Shown here piece after piece: positions 8,326-16,609 of a DNA stretch of 64,000 bases (its first letter is position 1; every line of letters starts with the position of its first letter). A program made the position numbers and the translations under genes. Below the pieces are notes generated by a model, which was given only the letters and a program-made list of their open reading frames with translations, searched no databases and was not told the origin of the DNA. Source of the DNA: Pseudomonas monsensis (lineage in GTDB: Bacteria > Pseudomonadota > Gammaproteobacteria > Pseudomonadales > Pseudomonadaceae); NCBI RefSeq assembly GCF_014268495.2, contig NZ_CP077087.1, positions 5,523,501-5,587,500 of the forward strand, given 5' to 3'.

Positions 8326-9228
8326 TCAGAGGCGGCTGGAGAGATCATCCAGAGCCGCGCGTAAATCCGTGAACCGGAAAGTGAAGCCCGCTTCCAGGAA
8401 GCGTGCCGGCATCGCCCGTTGGCCGCCCAGCAACAGCAAAGACATTTCGCCCAGACCGACCTTCAAGGCCAGGGTCGGCATCGGCATGAACGCCGGGCGG
8501 TGCAACACGCTGCCCAGCGTCTTGGCAAATTCGCGATTGCGCACCGGTTTCGGCGCGCACGCATTATAAGGACCACGGGCCTGATCGCGGTGCAGAAGAA
8601 AATCAATCAAGGCGATTTGATCCTCGATATGAATCCACGGCATCCACTGCCGGCCATTGCCCAAAGGCCCGCCCAGTCCAAGCTTGAACGGCAGCAGCAG
8701 CCGCGACAAAAAGCCGCCCTCGGCCGACAGCACCAGACCGGTTCGTACCAGCACCACGCGCACGCCAAACGCTTCGGCACGTTGCGCGGTTTCCTCCCAG
8801 GCGATGCACAGCTGGCTGGCGAAATCGTCGATCACCGGTGGCGACTCTTCAGTCAACTCGCGCTCGCCGCCATCGCCGTACCAGCCTATCGCCGAGCCCG
8901 AAATCAGCAGCGCAGGTTTCTGCGCTCGCGCTTCAAGCCAGGCCAGCAAGGTTTCCGTGAGCGTGATCCGACTGCTCCACAACAGCGCCTTGCGCCGATG
9001 GGTCCAGAGTCGATCAGCAATCGGCGCACCGGCGAGATTGACGATGACATCCACAAGCTCCTCGCCCAGGTCCTCCAGACGCGCGATGCCACGCACCTGC
9101 GCGCCGCAACGTTGCGCGACTTTTTCCGGGCGACGGCTCCACACGGTCAGGCGATGCCCCTGCTGCGACCAATGCCGGCAGAGCTGACGTCCTATCAAAC
9201 CAGTACCGCCGGTCAGCAATATGTGCAT
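8326..9228 (-). CDS. TIGR01777-family epimerase-like protein
   Basis: A 300-residue member of the extended short-chain dehydrogenase superfamily. The dinucleotide-binding motif TGGTGLIGRQL is at residues 6-16, followed by a Rossmann fold with VDVIVNLAGAPI and SGSAIGWYGD. The C-terminal part fits the DUF1731 extension found in the YfcH/SulA-like group. The substrate is unknown. GAGGA lies upstream of the ATG. The gene is transcribed with hemH and diverges from the renalase-like gene; the TGTACA sites in the shared region (9373-9405) could affect both directions, although no clear TGTACA pair faces this gene. Confidence 0.85.
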   Translation of the reverse strand: MHILLTGGTGLIGRQLCRHWSQQGHRLTVWSRRPEKVAQRCGAQVRGIARLEDLGEELVDVIVNLAGAPIADRLWTHRRKALLWSSRITLTETLLAWLEARAQKPALLISGSAIGWYGDGGERELTEESPPVIDDFASQLCIAWEETAQRAEAFGVRVVLVRTGLVLSAEGGFLSRLLLPFKLGLGGPLGNGRQWMPWIHIEDQIALIDFLLHRDQARGPYNACAPKPVRNREFAKTLGSVLHRPAFMPMPTLALKVGLGEMSLLLLGGQRAMPARFLEAGFTFRFTDLRAALDDLSSRL

Positions 9229-9371
9229 GACATCTTCCTCGCGTGGCGTTTTACCCGGATCACTAGTCTATTTTTATAAGCAGGGATCTTTTCGTACGGG
9301 CAGGCTCTATTGTTTAACCATAGGCCAAGCTGCCAGAACGAGAACGCTAGAAGTTATACCAAAAAACAAAA

Positions 9372-9405
9372 TTGTACAGGTTTCAATCACGGCGTAGTCT
9401 GTACA
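9372..9405 (+). promoter_or_regulatory. Light-regulated promoter with two TGTACA sites
   Basis: TGTACA occurs at 9373-9378 and 9400-9405, with 21 bases between. The first overlaps a likely -35 element (TTGTAC, 9372-9377) and the second overlaps the end of a likely -10 (TAGTCT, 9395-9400; 17-base spacer). TGTACA half-sites are the known target of LitR/CarH-type MerR repressors, so occupancy would block RNA polymerase at the renalase-like gene. Confidence 0.65.
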
Positions 9406-9425
9406 GAAAGGTAAACGAGGCCCCT

Positions 9426-10412
9426 ATGACTGTACCTATCGCAATCATCGGCACCGGCATCGCCGGACTTTCGGCGGCCCAAGCTCTGACAGAGACCGGG
9501 CACACCGTCCAGTTGTTCGATAAAAGTCGCGGCAGCGGCGGACGCATGTCGAGCAAACGCAGCGACGCCGGTTCGCTGGACATGGGCGCGCAATATTTCA
9601 CCGCCCGCGACCGGCGCTTCGTCACCGAGGTGCAGCGCTGGCAAAGCCAGGGCTGGGTAGCCGAGTGGACACCGCAGCTCTATACCTTCCATGGCGGGCA
9701 ACTGAATCTGTCGCCGGATGAGCAGACGCGCTGGGTCGGTTCGCCACGCATGAGCGCCATCACCCGCGGCCTGCTCGAAGGGCTGGAAGTGCATTTCGCC
9801 TGTCGGATCACCGAGGTCTATCGCGGCGAACAACACTGGCACCTGCAGGATGCCGAGGGATTCACTCACGGCCCCTTCAGCCATGTCGTGATCGCCACGC
9901 CGGCACCGCAAGCCACGGCCTTGCTGGCCGCTGCGCCGAAACTCGCCGGTGCCGCCGCCGGGGTGAAAATGGACCCGACCTGGGCTGTCGCCCTTGCCTT
10001 CGAAACCCCGCTGGATACGCCCATCGAGGGCTGCTTCGTCCAGGACAGCCCACTCGACTGGCTGGCGCGCAACCGCAGTAAACCCGGACGCGACAACACC
10101 CTCGACACCTGGGTGCTGCACGCCACCAGCGCCTGGAGCCGGCAACACATCGACCTGTCCAAGGAAGCGGTGATCGAGCAATTGCACGGTGCCTTTGCCG
10201 AACTGTTGCACAGCGCGATGCCCGCGCCCACGTTCAGCCTCGCCCACCGCTGGCTCTATGCCCGTCCGGCCACCAGCCATGAATGGGGTACGCTGGCCGA
10301 TGCCGATCTGGGCTTGTACGCCTGTGGTGACTGGTGCCTGTCCGGCCGCGTGGAAGGTGCCTGGCTCAGTGGTCAGGAGGCTGCAAGACGCTTGCACGAA
10401 CATCTGCAATGA
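9426..10412 (+). CDS. Renalase-like FAD-dependent oxidoreductase
   Basis: A 328-residue flavoprotein. The FAD-binding motif IIGTGIAGLSAA covers residues 7-18, followed by FDKSRGSGGRMSS, and the C-terminal FAD contact ACGDWCLSGRVEGAWLSG is intact. The whole chain resembles what I remember of bacterial renalase from Pseudomonas, which oxidises isomeric forms of NAD(P)H and gives hydrogen peroxide; this assignment comes from memory and not from a search. The start at 9426 is the first codon that gives the family N-terminus. It has its own promoter with TGTACA sites and overlaps the next small gene by ATGA. It belongs to the light-response block. Confidence 0.85.
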   Translation: MTVPIAIIGTGIAGLSAAQALTETGHTVQLFDKSRGSGGRMSSKRSDAGSLDMGAQYFTARDRRFVTEVQRWQSQGWVAEWTPQLYTFHGGQLNLSPDEQTRWVGSPRMSAITRGLLEGLEVHFACRITEVYRGEQHWHLQDAEGFTHGPFSHVVIATPAPQATALLAAAPKLAGAAAGVKMDPTWAVALAFETPLDTPIEGCFVQDSPLDWLARNRSKPGRDNTLDTWVLHATSAWSRQHIDLSKEAVIEQLHGAFAELLHSAMPAPTFSLAHRWLYARPATSHEWGTLADADLGLYACGDWCLSGRVEGAWLSGQEAARRLHEHLQ

Positions 10413-10627
10413 ATCGAATCAATCCGCAGAAGCTGCTGCTGTCGAAATGGACAGCAGCTCACCCGCAAAATCGTGAAAAACATTTTCTGGTCACCGAGTT
10501 GTTCCGCGACGAGGAAGGCACAGTACTGGCCGTCGAACTGCAGGCGGTGCTGACCAAGCGCACCGAACGACTCGACTGGCAGGCCCTGCAAAACCCCGCC
10601 CACTGGAAATTCGGCTGGCAACTCTAG
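10409..10627 (+). CDS. TIGR02450-family tryptophan-rich small protein
   Basis: A 72-residue protein with conserved tryptophans in KLLLSKWTA, RLDWQAL and HWKFGWQL. This matches the small Trp-rich family that often accompanies photolyase or cryptochrome genes. It begins within the stop of the renalase-like gene (ATGA), so the two are translationally coupled. The biochemical role is unknown. It fits the light theme, since family members are commonly light induced. Confidence 0.8.
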   Translation: MNRINPQKLLLSKWTAAHPQNREKHFLVTELFRDEEGTVLAVELQAVLTKRTERLDWQALQNPAHWKFGWQL

Positions 10628-10711
10628 GCGCTGCCAGAGGCTGCAATCCTCTGATCGTAATCCTGGAGATTGACCATAAGATCGGAATCTACAGCGCCTC
10701 CCACAAAAACT

Positions 10712-10785
10712 TATACAAATAGTTTGACTTGTACACCTTTGAATCTATGCTAAGCACATGTTGTACAGATAAAGTCCACTGTACA
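10712..10785 (+). promoter_or_regulatory. Promoter and tandem LitR-type operators of the photolyase operon
   Basis: Two pairs of half-sites have identical geometry: TATACA (10712-10717) with TGTACA (10730-10735), and TGTACA (10762-10767) with TGTACA (10780-10785). Both have 12-base spacers. A sigma70-type promoter lies between them: TTGACT (10724-10729), 16 bases, TATGCT (10746-10751). One operator covers the -35 and the other covers the transcription start region. The T(G/A)TACA-N12-TGTACA form agrees with what I recall for class II LitR sites of P. putida. Confidence 0.75.
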
Positions 10786-10805
10786 GGTTTAGCTTCGAGG
10801 TGTTC

Positions 10806-11768
10806 ATGTCCGATCTTTCCTCATCCCGGCCAAAAATCGCGATCAGTGCCTGCCTGATGGGTGCTGAAGTGCGTTACAACGGCGGACACAAGGAATCGCG
10901 CTTGTGCAGCCGGACCCTCACGGAATATTTCGACTTCATCCCGGTCTGCCCGGAAGTGGCCATCGGCCTGGGCATTCCTCGCGAGCCGATTCGGCTGGTG
11001 GGCAATCCCGATCAGCCCGAGGCGATCGGCACGGTCAACCCGTCGATCAACGTCACCGAACCCCTCGCCGCGTACGGTCAGAAAATGGCCGGCGAACTCA
11101 ATGACATCTGCGGCTATATCTTCATGCAGCAGTCACCCTCGTGTGGCCTGGAGCGGGTCAAGGTCTATCAAGCCAACGGCGCACCGGTGAACGGCGGCGG
11201 CCGTGGCATCTATGCCCAGGCATTCTGCGCCAAACACCCGGACCTGCCGGTGGAAGAAGCCGGACGCCTGAACGACCCGGTGCTGCGCGAGAACTTCATT
11301 ACCCGCGTCTTCGCCTACAGCGCGTGGCAGCACCTGCTCGAACAGGGTCTGAGCCGGCGCGCCCTCACCGAGTTTCATTCGCGCTACAAATACCTGCTGA
11401 TGGCCCACAACCCGGTGCAATACAAAGCGCTCGGCAAACTGTTGGGCAATATGGCGAACAACGACCCTGCCGAACTCGGTCCGCGCTACTTCAGCGAGCT
11501 GATGCAGGCGTTGAAAAAATGCGCCACACGCGGCACCCACAGCAACGTTCTGCTGCACATCAGCGGTTACCTGAAACAGGCAATCAGTGCCGATGAAAAA
11601 CAGGAAGTGCAACATGTCATCGGCCAGTACCGCCTCGGCATCGTGCCGCTGGTGGTCCCGCTGACGCTGCTCAAGCATCACTTCCGCCTCCATCCGGATC
11701 CGTACATTGCGCAGCAGGTTTACCTGCAACCGCATCCGGAAAACCTCAGCCTGCGAAACGCCATTTAA
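10806..11768 (+). CDS. TudS-type (DUF523) / DUF1722 two-domain protein
   Basis: A 320-residue fusion. The N-terminal half is DUF523, the family of the 2-thiouracil desulfurase TudS, with cysteines 16 (SACLMG), 48 (CPEV) and 113 (SPSCG) placed as ligands for an oxygen-sensitive iron-sulfur cluster. The C-terminal half is DUF1722 (YbgA-like), including FHSRYKYLLMAHNP. A role in removing sulfur from thiolated bases, including photosensitive tRNA thiouridines or free thiouracil, would suit a light-response operon but is inferred. The ATG at 10806 is chosen over an upstream in-frame GTG because GAGG lies five bases ahead of it. It is the first gene of the nine-gene operon. Confidence 0.85.
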   Translation: MSDLSSSRPKIAISACLMGAEVRYNGGHKESRLCSRTLTEYFDFIPVCPEVAIGLGIPREPIRLVGNPDQPEAIGTVNPSINVTEPLAAYGQKMAGELNDICGYIFMQQSPSCGLERVKVYQANGAPVNGGGRGIYAQAFCAKHPDLPVEEAGRLNDPVLRENFITRVFAYSAWQHLLEQGLSRRALTEFHSRYKYLLMAHNPVQYKALGKLLGNMANNDPAELGPRYFSELMQALKKCATRGTHSNVLLHISGYLKQAISADEKQEVQHVIGQYRLGIVPLVVPLTLLKHHFRLHPDPYIAQQVYLQPHPENLSLRNAI

Positions 11769-12709
11769 TGAACGATAAACCCGACACCAGCGCCCAGGAA
11801 GACCTCGGCGCCGACTTCAAGAAAGCCCTTGATGAGGGCTGGTTGCCGATTCGCGAAGTGGCGCGGCAGACCGGCGTCAACGCGATCACCCTGCGAGCAT
11901 GGGAGCGCCGTTACGGGCTGGTCGTGCCGCAGCGCACGCCCAAAGGCCATCGACTGTACAGCGCCGAGCATGTGCAACGGATTCTGACCATCCTCACCTG
12001 GCTTAACCGTGGCGTCGCCGTCAGCCAGGTCAAGCCGCTGCTCGACGCCGCGCCAGCGTCCGGCGAAGTCGTGGAAAACGATTGGCACCTGCTGCGCCAG
12101 ACCCTGCTGAACGCCGTCACCCGCCTTAACGAACGTACCCTCGATGACAGCGTCAATCAGGCGATGGCGCTGTATCCGCCGCGCACCCTGTGCGAGCAAT
12201 TGCTGATGCCACTGCTGGCCGAACTCGAACAACGCTGGCAGGGACAGTTCGGTGCGCAGATGGAGCGCACATTCTTTTATTCCTGGTTACGCAGCAAATT
12301 CGGCGCACGCATCTACCATAACAACCGTCAGTTGCATTCCGCACCGTTGCTCTTGATCAACCAATCAGACCTGCACATGGAACCTCATCTGTGGCTATGC
12401 GCGTGGCTGATCAGCAGTACCGATTGCCCGGTGCAAGTATTTGACTGGCCGCTGCCGCCCGGCGAACTGGCCTTGACTGTCGAGCACCTGCAGGCCCGTG
12501 GCGTGCTGCTGTACTCCAGCAAAGCGATGAACCTGGCGCAGTTGCCAAAGCTGTTGAATGGCATTAATTGCACAACAATGATCGCCGGACCAACGGTATG
12601 CATCCACCACGCCGAGTTGTCCGTAAGAACCACCGAGATCGCTGATTTGTACCTGGCCGAAGATCCGTTATCGGCACACCAGGCACTGCTTCAGCGTGGG
12701 CTGATTTAA
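11768..12709 (+). CDS. litR: Class II LitR-type MerR-family light-response regulator
   Basis: A 313-residue regulator. Residues 25-95 form a MerR-type winged helix (LPIREVARQTGVNAITLRAW, then YGLVVPQRTPKGHRLY). The rest aligns in layout with the cobalamin-binding half of CarH/LitR. With TtCarH numbering from memory, Trp131 corresponds to W157 and the lower-ligand His177 to H203 (DLH, 46 residues later in both). The photolysis ligand His132 is Q158 here, and the Glu-His pair is R167-T168. It probably cannot hold adenosylcobalamin normally, as in class II LitR, which is thought to take its light signal from a LOV protein. The start overlaps the previous stop (TAATG). It sits in the operon it probably represses. 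Confidence 0.82.
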   Translation: MNDKPDTSAQEDLGADFKKALDEGWLPIREVARQTGVNAITLRAWERRYGLVVPQRTPKGHRLYSAEHVQRILTILTWLNRGVAVSQVKPLLDAAPASGEVVENDWHLLRQTLLNAVTRLNERTLDDSVNQAMALYPPRTLCEQLLMPLLAELEQRWQGQFGAQMERTFFYSWLRSKFGARIYHNNRQLHSAPLLLINQSDLHMEPHLWLCAWLISSTDCPVQVFDWPLPPGELALTVEHLQARGVLLYSSKAMNLAQLPKLLNGINCTTMIAGPTVCIHHAELSVRTTEIADLYLAEDPLSAHQALLQRGLI

Positions 12710-12728
12710 TGCGTTTGCGAGAAACATC

Positions 12729-14171
12729 ATGCAACTGATCTGGCTGCGCAGCGATTTGCGCCAACATGACAATACCGCCCTCGCGGCCGCCGCAGCCCGC
12801 GGCCCGACGGTGGCCGTTTACCTGTTGAGCCCACAGCAGTGGCAGGAACATGACGACGCGCCGTGCAAGGTCGACTTCTGGCTGCGCAACCTGAGCGAAC
12901 TGAGCGACAGCCTCGGCAAACTGAATATTCCCTTGCTGATCCGTACGGCCGGGCATTGGCATCAGGCCCCGGCGCAGTTGCTCAAGCTCTGCCGGGAACT
13001 CAAGGTCGAGGCGGTGCACGTCAACGAGGAATACGGCATCCACGAAAGCCGTCGCGATGCCGCCGTGGCCGAAGTGCTGAAGGCCGAAGGAATCGAATTT
13101 CACAGTTACCTCGACCAGTTGCTGTTCCAGCCGGGCACGGTCCTGACCCGCACCGGCACCTACTTTCAGGTGTTCAGCCAGTTCCGCAAGGTCTGCTATG
13201 AACGGTTGCACCGCTCGGTGCCGGCGCTGGTCAAGACACCCGGCAAACAGGCCGCGCAGGCAATCGACAGCGATCCGGTGCCGGCCGCCATAAAAGGTTT
13301 CGAAACACCGAGCGCGGCCTTGATCGCCCTGTGGCCCGCCGGCGAACAAGAAGCCCGGCGGCGCCTCGACACCTTCGCTGACGCACAAATCGATTACTAC
13401 CAAAGCGAACGCGACTTCCCGGCAAAACCCGGCACCAGTCAACTTTCCGCGTACCTCGCTGCCGGAGTGATTTCGCCGCGTCAATGCCTGCACGCCGCCC
13501 TGCAAAGCAATCAGGGCGAGTTCGACAGCGGCAAGGTCGGTGCCGTCACCTGGATCAACGAGCTGCTGTGGCGCGAGTTCTACAAACACATCCTGGTCGG
13601 CTATCCACGGGTGTCGCGCCATCGTGCCTTCCGCCCGGAAACCGAGGCCCTCGCATGGCGCCATGCACCGGACGAACTCGCCGCCTGGCAACAAGCGCGC
13701 ACCGGCCTGCCGATCATTGATGCCGCCATGCGCCAGCTGCTCGAAACCGGCTGGATGCACAATCGCCTGCGCATGGTGGTGGCGATGTTCCTGACCAAAA
13801 ACCTGCTGATCGACTGGCGCGAAGGCGAACGTTTTTTCATGCGTCATCTGATCGATGGCGATCTGGCAGCGAACAACGGTGGCTGGCAATGGAGTGCTTC
13901 GACCGGTACCGATTCGGCGCCGTATTTCCGCATTTTCAACCCGTTGAGCCAGTCGGAAAAATTCGACAGCGAAGGCCTGTTCATCAAGCACTGGCTGCCT
14001 GAACTGGCCCGGTTGAATAAAAAGGAAATACATAATCCGGCCAATCTCGGCGGGCTGTTCGGCGTGGCGGACTACCCTTCGCCCATCGTCAACCTCAGCG
14101 CCTCCCGCGATCGCGCATTGGCCGCGTTCAAGAGCCTGCCTTCGCGCTCGACAGGAGCAGGTGATGAGTGA
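12729..14171 (+). CDS. phrB: Deoxyribodipyrimidine photo-lyase
   Basis: A 480-residue flavoprotein that uses blue or near-UV light to split cyclobutane pyrimidine dimers in DNA. The N-terminal antenna domain begins IWLRSDLRQHDNTAL. The C-terminal FAD and DNA-binding domain contains INELLWREFYKHIL, TGLPIIDAAMRQLLETGWMH and NNGGWQWSASTGTD, all diagnostic of class I photolyases. The tryptophans of the electron-transfer path lie within these segments. It follows litR after 19 bases and overlaps the next gene by 8 bases, so it is the third gene of the light-regulated operon. Confidence 0.96.
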   Translation: MQLIWLRSDLRQHDNTALAAAAARGPTVAVYLLSPQQWQEHDDAPCKVDFWLRNLSELSDSLGKLNIPLLIRTAGHWHQAPAQLLKLCRELKVEAVHVNEEYGIHESRRDAAVAEVLKAEGIEFHSYLDQLLFQPGTVLTRTGTYFQVFSQFRKVCYERLHRSVPALVKTPGKQAAQAIDSDPVPAAIKGFETPSAALIALWPAGEQEARRRLDTFADAQIDYYQSERDFPAKPGTSQLSAYLAAGVISPRQCLHAALQSNQGEFDSGKVGAVTWINELLWREFYKHILVGYPRVSRHRAFRPETEALAWRHAPDELAAWQQARTGLPIIDAAMRQLLETGWMHNRLRMVVAMFLTKNLLIDWREGERFFMRHLIDGDLAANNGGWQWSASTGTDSAPYFRIFNPLSQSEKFDSEGLFIKHWLPELARLNKKEIHNPANLGGLFGVADYPSPIVNLSASRDRALAAFKSLPSRSTGAGDE

Positions 14172-14586
14172 ATTCCTGCACGGTTTTGCCCGGCAATTCG
14201 CGCAGTTGAATAAAGACAACCTGCACCGCCTGGGCGAGCTGTACAGCGATGACATTCACTTCACCGACCCGTTGCACGAAGTACAGGGACTGGTGCAATT
14301 GCGAGATTACTTTCGCGAGCTGTACAGCAATGTCAGCGAGCTGCGGTTCGACTTTCATGGTTTCGACCCGATCGGCGACGGCGAAGGCTACTTGCGTTGG
14401 GTCATGAGTTATCGCCATCCGCGACTGGCGGGGGGCCAGGTGATTCGTGTCAGCGGCTGTTCGCATCTGCTCTGGCACGACAAGGTTTATCGCCACCGGG
14501 ATTATTTCGATGCCGGTGCGCTGCTGTATGAACATTTACCCGTATTGGGCCAGCTGATCAGGTGGCTAAAAAGGAGAATGGGATGA
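14164..14586 (+). CDS. NTF2/SnoaL-like protein
   Basis: A 140-residue protein of the cone-shaped NTF2-like fold, recognisable from the pattern LYSDDIHFTDPLHEVQGL near residue 22 and the later strand RVSGCSHLLWHDKVYRHRDY. Such proteins act as small lipid or isoprenoid isomerases or binding proteins. Here the partner may be a modified fatty acyl chain, given the Cfa-type enzyme downstream. The ATG at 14164, inside the phrB 3' end, is supported by AGGAG eight bases upstream. It overlaps the next gene by ATGA. Confidence 0.8.
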   Translation: MSEFLHGFARQFAQLNKDNLHRLGELYSDDIHFTDPLHEVQGLVQLRDYFRELYSNVSELRFDFHGFDPIGDGEGYLRWVMSYRHPRLAGGQVIRVSGCSHLLWHDKVYRHRDYFDAGALLYEHLPVLGQLIRWLKRRMG

Positions 14587-15365
14587 GTCGTACCCTTGCC
14601 CGGCGTTATTGGCTGACCGGTGCCAGCAGTGGCATCGGCGCAGCACTCGCCGAAGAGATCCTGAAGACCGGTGCGCATCTGGCCGTCAGTGCGCGTCAGG
14701 TGGCGCCACTGAAAGTGTTGGCGCAGCGTTATCCAGGGCAAGTGCTGGTGGTCGCGGGCGATTTGACCAACAGTCAGGTAGTGCGCGAGATCGGCGAACA
14801 GATCAGCGCCGAATGGGGCTCACTGGACACCGTGATTCTCAACGCCGGCACCTGTGAATATGTCGATGCAAAGCAGTTCGACGCCTCCATCGTCGAGCAC
14901 GTGGTGCGTACCAATCTGCTCGCCAGCAGTTACTGCATCGAAGCCGCCCTGCCACTGTTGCGCAAAGGCACCGCACCGCATCTGGTCGGGGTCGCAAGTT
15001 CGGTGACGTATCTACCGTTGCCCAGAGCCGAAGCCTACGGCGCATCGAAAGCCGGGCTGCGTTACCTGTTCGAATCGCTGCGCATTGATCTGGCGGATGA
15101 AGGCATTGAAGTCACCGTGGTCAGCCCCGGTTTCGTCGAGACCCCGCTGACCGCCAAAAACGATTTCCCGATGCCCCTCAGCTGGCCTGTGGATAAAGCC
15201 GCACGTCACATCTTCGCCAGGCTCAAGGACCGGCCGCTGGAAATCGCTTTTCCGGCGCTGTTCATGGCGGCCTTGTGGCCGTTGTCGAAACTGCCGGCCC
15301 GTGTGCAGTTGGCGATTGGCAAGCGCATGGTGCGCAAGTCGCCTCCGCTGACGGATCCAACATGA
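14583..15365 (+). CDS. Short-chain dehydrogenase/reductase
   Basis: A 260-residue classical SDR. The cofactor motif TGASSGIG is at residues 12-19, and the catalytic pair is Y152 and K156 in YGASKAG, with the supporting serine in VASSVTYL. The substrate is unknown; in this operon it probably reduces or oxidises a lipid intermediate. It starts within the previous stop and its own stop overlaps the next start (ATGA on both sides), giving tight coupling. Confidence 0.88.
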   Translation: MSRTLARRYWLTGASSGIGAALAEEILKTGAHLAVSARQVAPLKVLAQRYPGQVLVVAGDLTNSQVVREIGEQISAEWGSLDTVILNAGTCEYVDAKQFDASIVEHVVRTNLLASSYCIEAALPLLRKGTAPHLVGVASSVTYLPLPRAEAYGASKAGLRYLFESLRIDLADEGIEVTVVSPGFVETPLTAKNDFPMPLSWPVDKAARHIFARLKDRPLEIAFPALFMAALWPLSKLPARVQLAIGKRMVRKSPPLTDPT

Positions 15366-16609
15366 AGATCGCTATCGTCGGCAGCGGGATCGCCGGGCTC
15401 ACCTGCGCGTACCTGCTCGATCGTCGACATGACGTCACGGTGTTCGAGGCCAGCGACTGGGTCGGTGGTCACACGCACACGGTGCCGGTCACGGTCGACG
15501 GACGCCAGTACGCGGTGGATACCGGGTTCATCGTGTTCAATGACTGGACGTATCCGAATTTCATTCGCCTGCTCGACCAGCTCGGCGTGGCGAGCAAAGC
15601 GACCGAGATGAGTTTCTCGGTGAGCGATCCGGACACTGGCCTGGAATACAACGGCAACAACCTCAACAGTCTGTTCGCCCAGCGCAGCAATCTCTGGTCA
15701 CCGGGGTTCTGGGGCATGTTGCGCGACATACTGCGCTTCAATAAAGAGGCCCAGCGCGACCTCGCCGAACGGCGCATCGCCAGCGACATGACGCTCGACG
15801 ACTACCTCAAGGCCGGCGGGTATGGCGAGCGCTTCATCCTGCATTACATCGTGCCGATGGGCGCGGCGATCTGGTCGATGCCGATGGCCGAGATGCTCAA
15901 GTTTCCGCTGCAATTCTTCGTACGGTTCTTCAAGAACCACGGTCTGCTGTCGGTCAGCAATCGTCCGCAATGGCGGGTCATCGAAGGGGGTTCCAGCGCG
16001 TACATCGCGCCGTTGACGGAATCGTTCAAAGACAACATTCGCCTGAACTGTGGGGTGACCCGCGTCGAGCGCGACGAACACGGTGTGTTTATCCACAGCC
16101 CGGCAGGCATCGAACACTTCGACAAAGTCGTATTCGCCTGTCACAGCGATCAGGCCCTGCAACTGCTCGCCAGCCCGAGCGCTGCCGAACGGTCGATCCT
16201 CGGCGCCCTGCCCTATGCCGACAATGAAGTGGTGCTGCACACCGACACCGGCCTGCTGCCCACGCGCAAACTGGCCTGGGCGAGCTGGAACTATCGCCTC
16301 GGCGGTGCCGGTCACACCCAGGCCGCCGTGACCTACGACATGAACATCCTGCAAGGCATTCAGAGCGACACCACGTTCTGCGTCAGCCTGAATCAGAGCG
16401 CCGGCATCTCCCCGGACAAAATCCTGGCGCGCTTCACCTACGCCCACCCGCAATACAGCCTCGCCGCCGTGGCGGCACAACAACGCTGGAGCGAACTGGA
16501 CGGGGTCGCGCACACCCATTATTGCGGCGCCTATTGGGCCAACGGCTTCCATGAAGACGGCGTGGTCAGCGCATTGCGCGTGGCTGCGGCGTTCGGGGAA
16601 ACCTTATGA
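15362..16609 (+). CDS. FAD-dependent oxidoreductase of the Cfa/DUF1365 cluster
   Basis: A 415-residue flavoprotein with the dinucleotide motif VGSGIAG at residues 6-12, followed by FEASDWVGGHTHTV, the form seen in amine-oxidase-like and desaturase-like enzymes. It ends with CGAYWANGFHEDGVVSAL, a typical FAD-contacting end. Proteins of this type next to DUF1365 and Cfa genes have been linked to furan-containing or otherwise modified fatty acids in Rhodobacter and P. putida. A desaturase or oxidase step on a methylated acyl chain is therefore the likeliest role, by inference. ATGA overlaps couple it to both neighbours. Confidence 0.85.
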   Translation: MKIAIVGSGIAGLTCAYLLDRRHDVTVFEASDWVGGHTHTVPVTVDGRQYAVDTGFIVFNDWTYPNFIRLLDQLGVASKATEMSFSVSDPDTGLEYNGNNLNSLFAQRSNLWSPGFWGMLRDILRFNKEAQRDLAERRIASDMTLDDYLKAGGYGERFILHYIVPMGAAIWSMPMAEMLKFPLQFFVRFFKNHGLLSVSNRPQWRVIEGGSSAYIAPLTESFKDNIRLNCGVTRVERDEHGVFIHSPAGIEHFDKVVFACHSDQALQLLASPSAAERSILGALPYADNEVVLHTDTGLLPTRKLAWASWNYRLGGAGHTQAAVTYDMNILQGIQSDTTFCVSLNQSAGISPDKILARFTYAHPQYSLAAVAAQQRWSELDGVAHTHYCGAYWANGFHEDGVVSALRVAAAFGETL

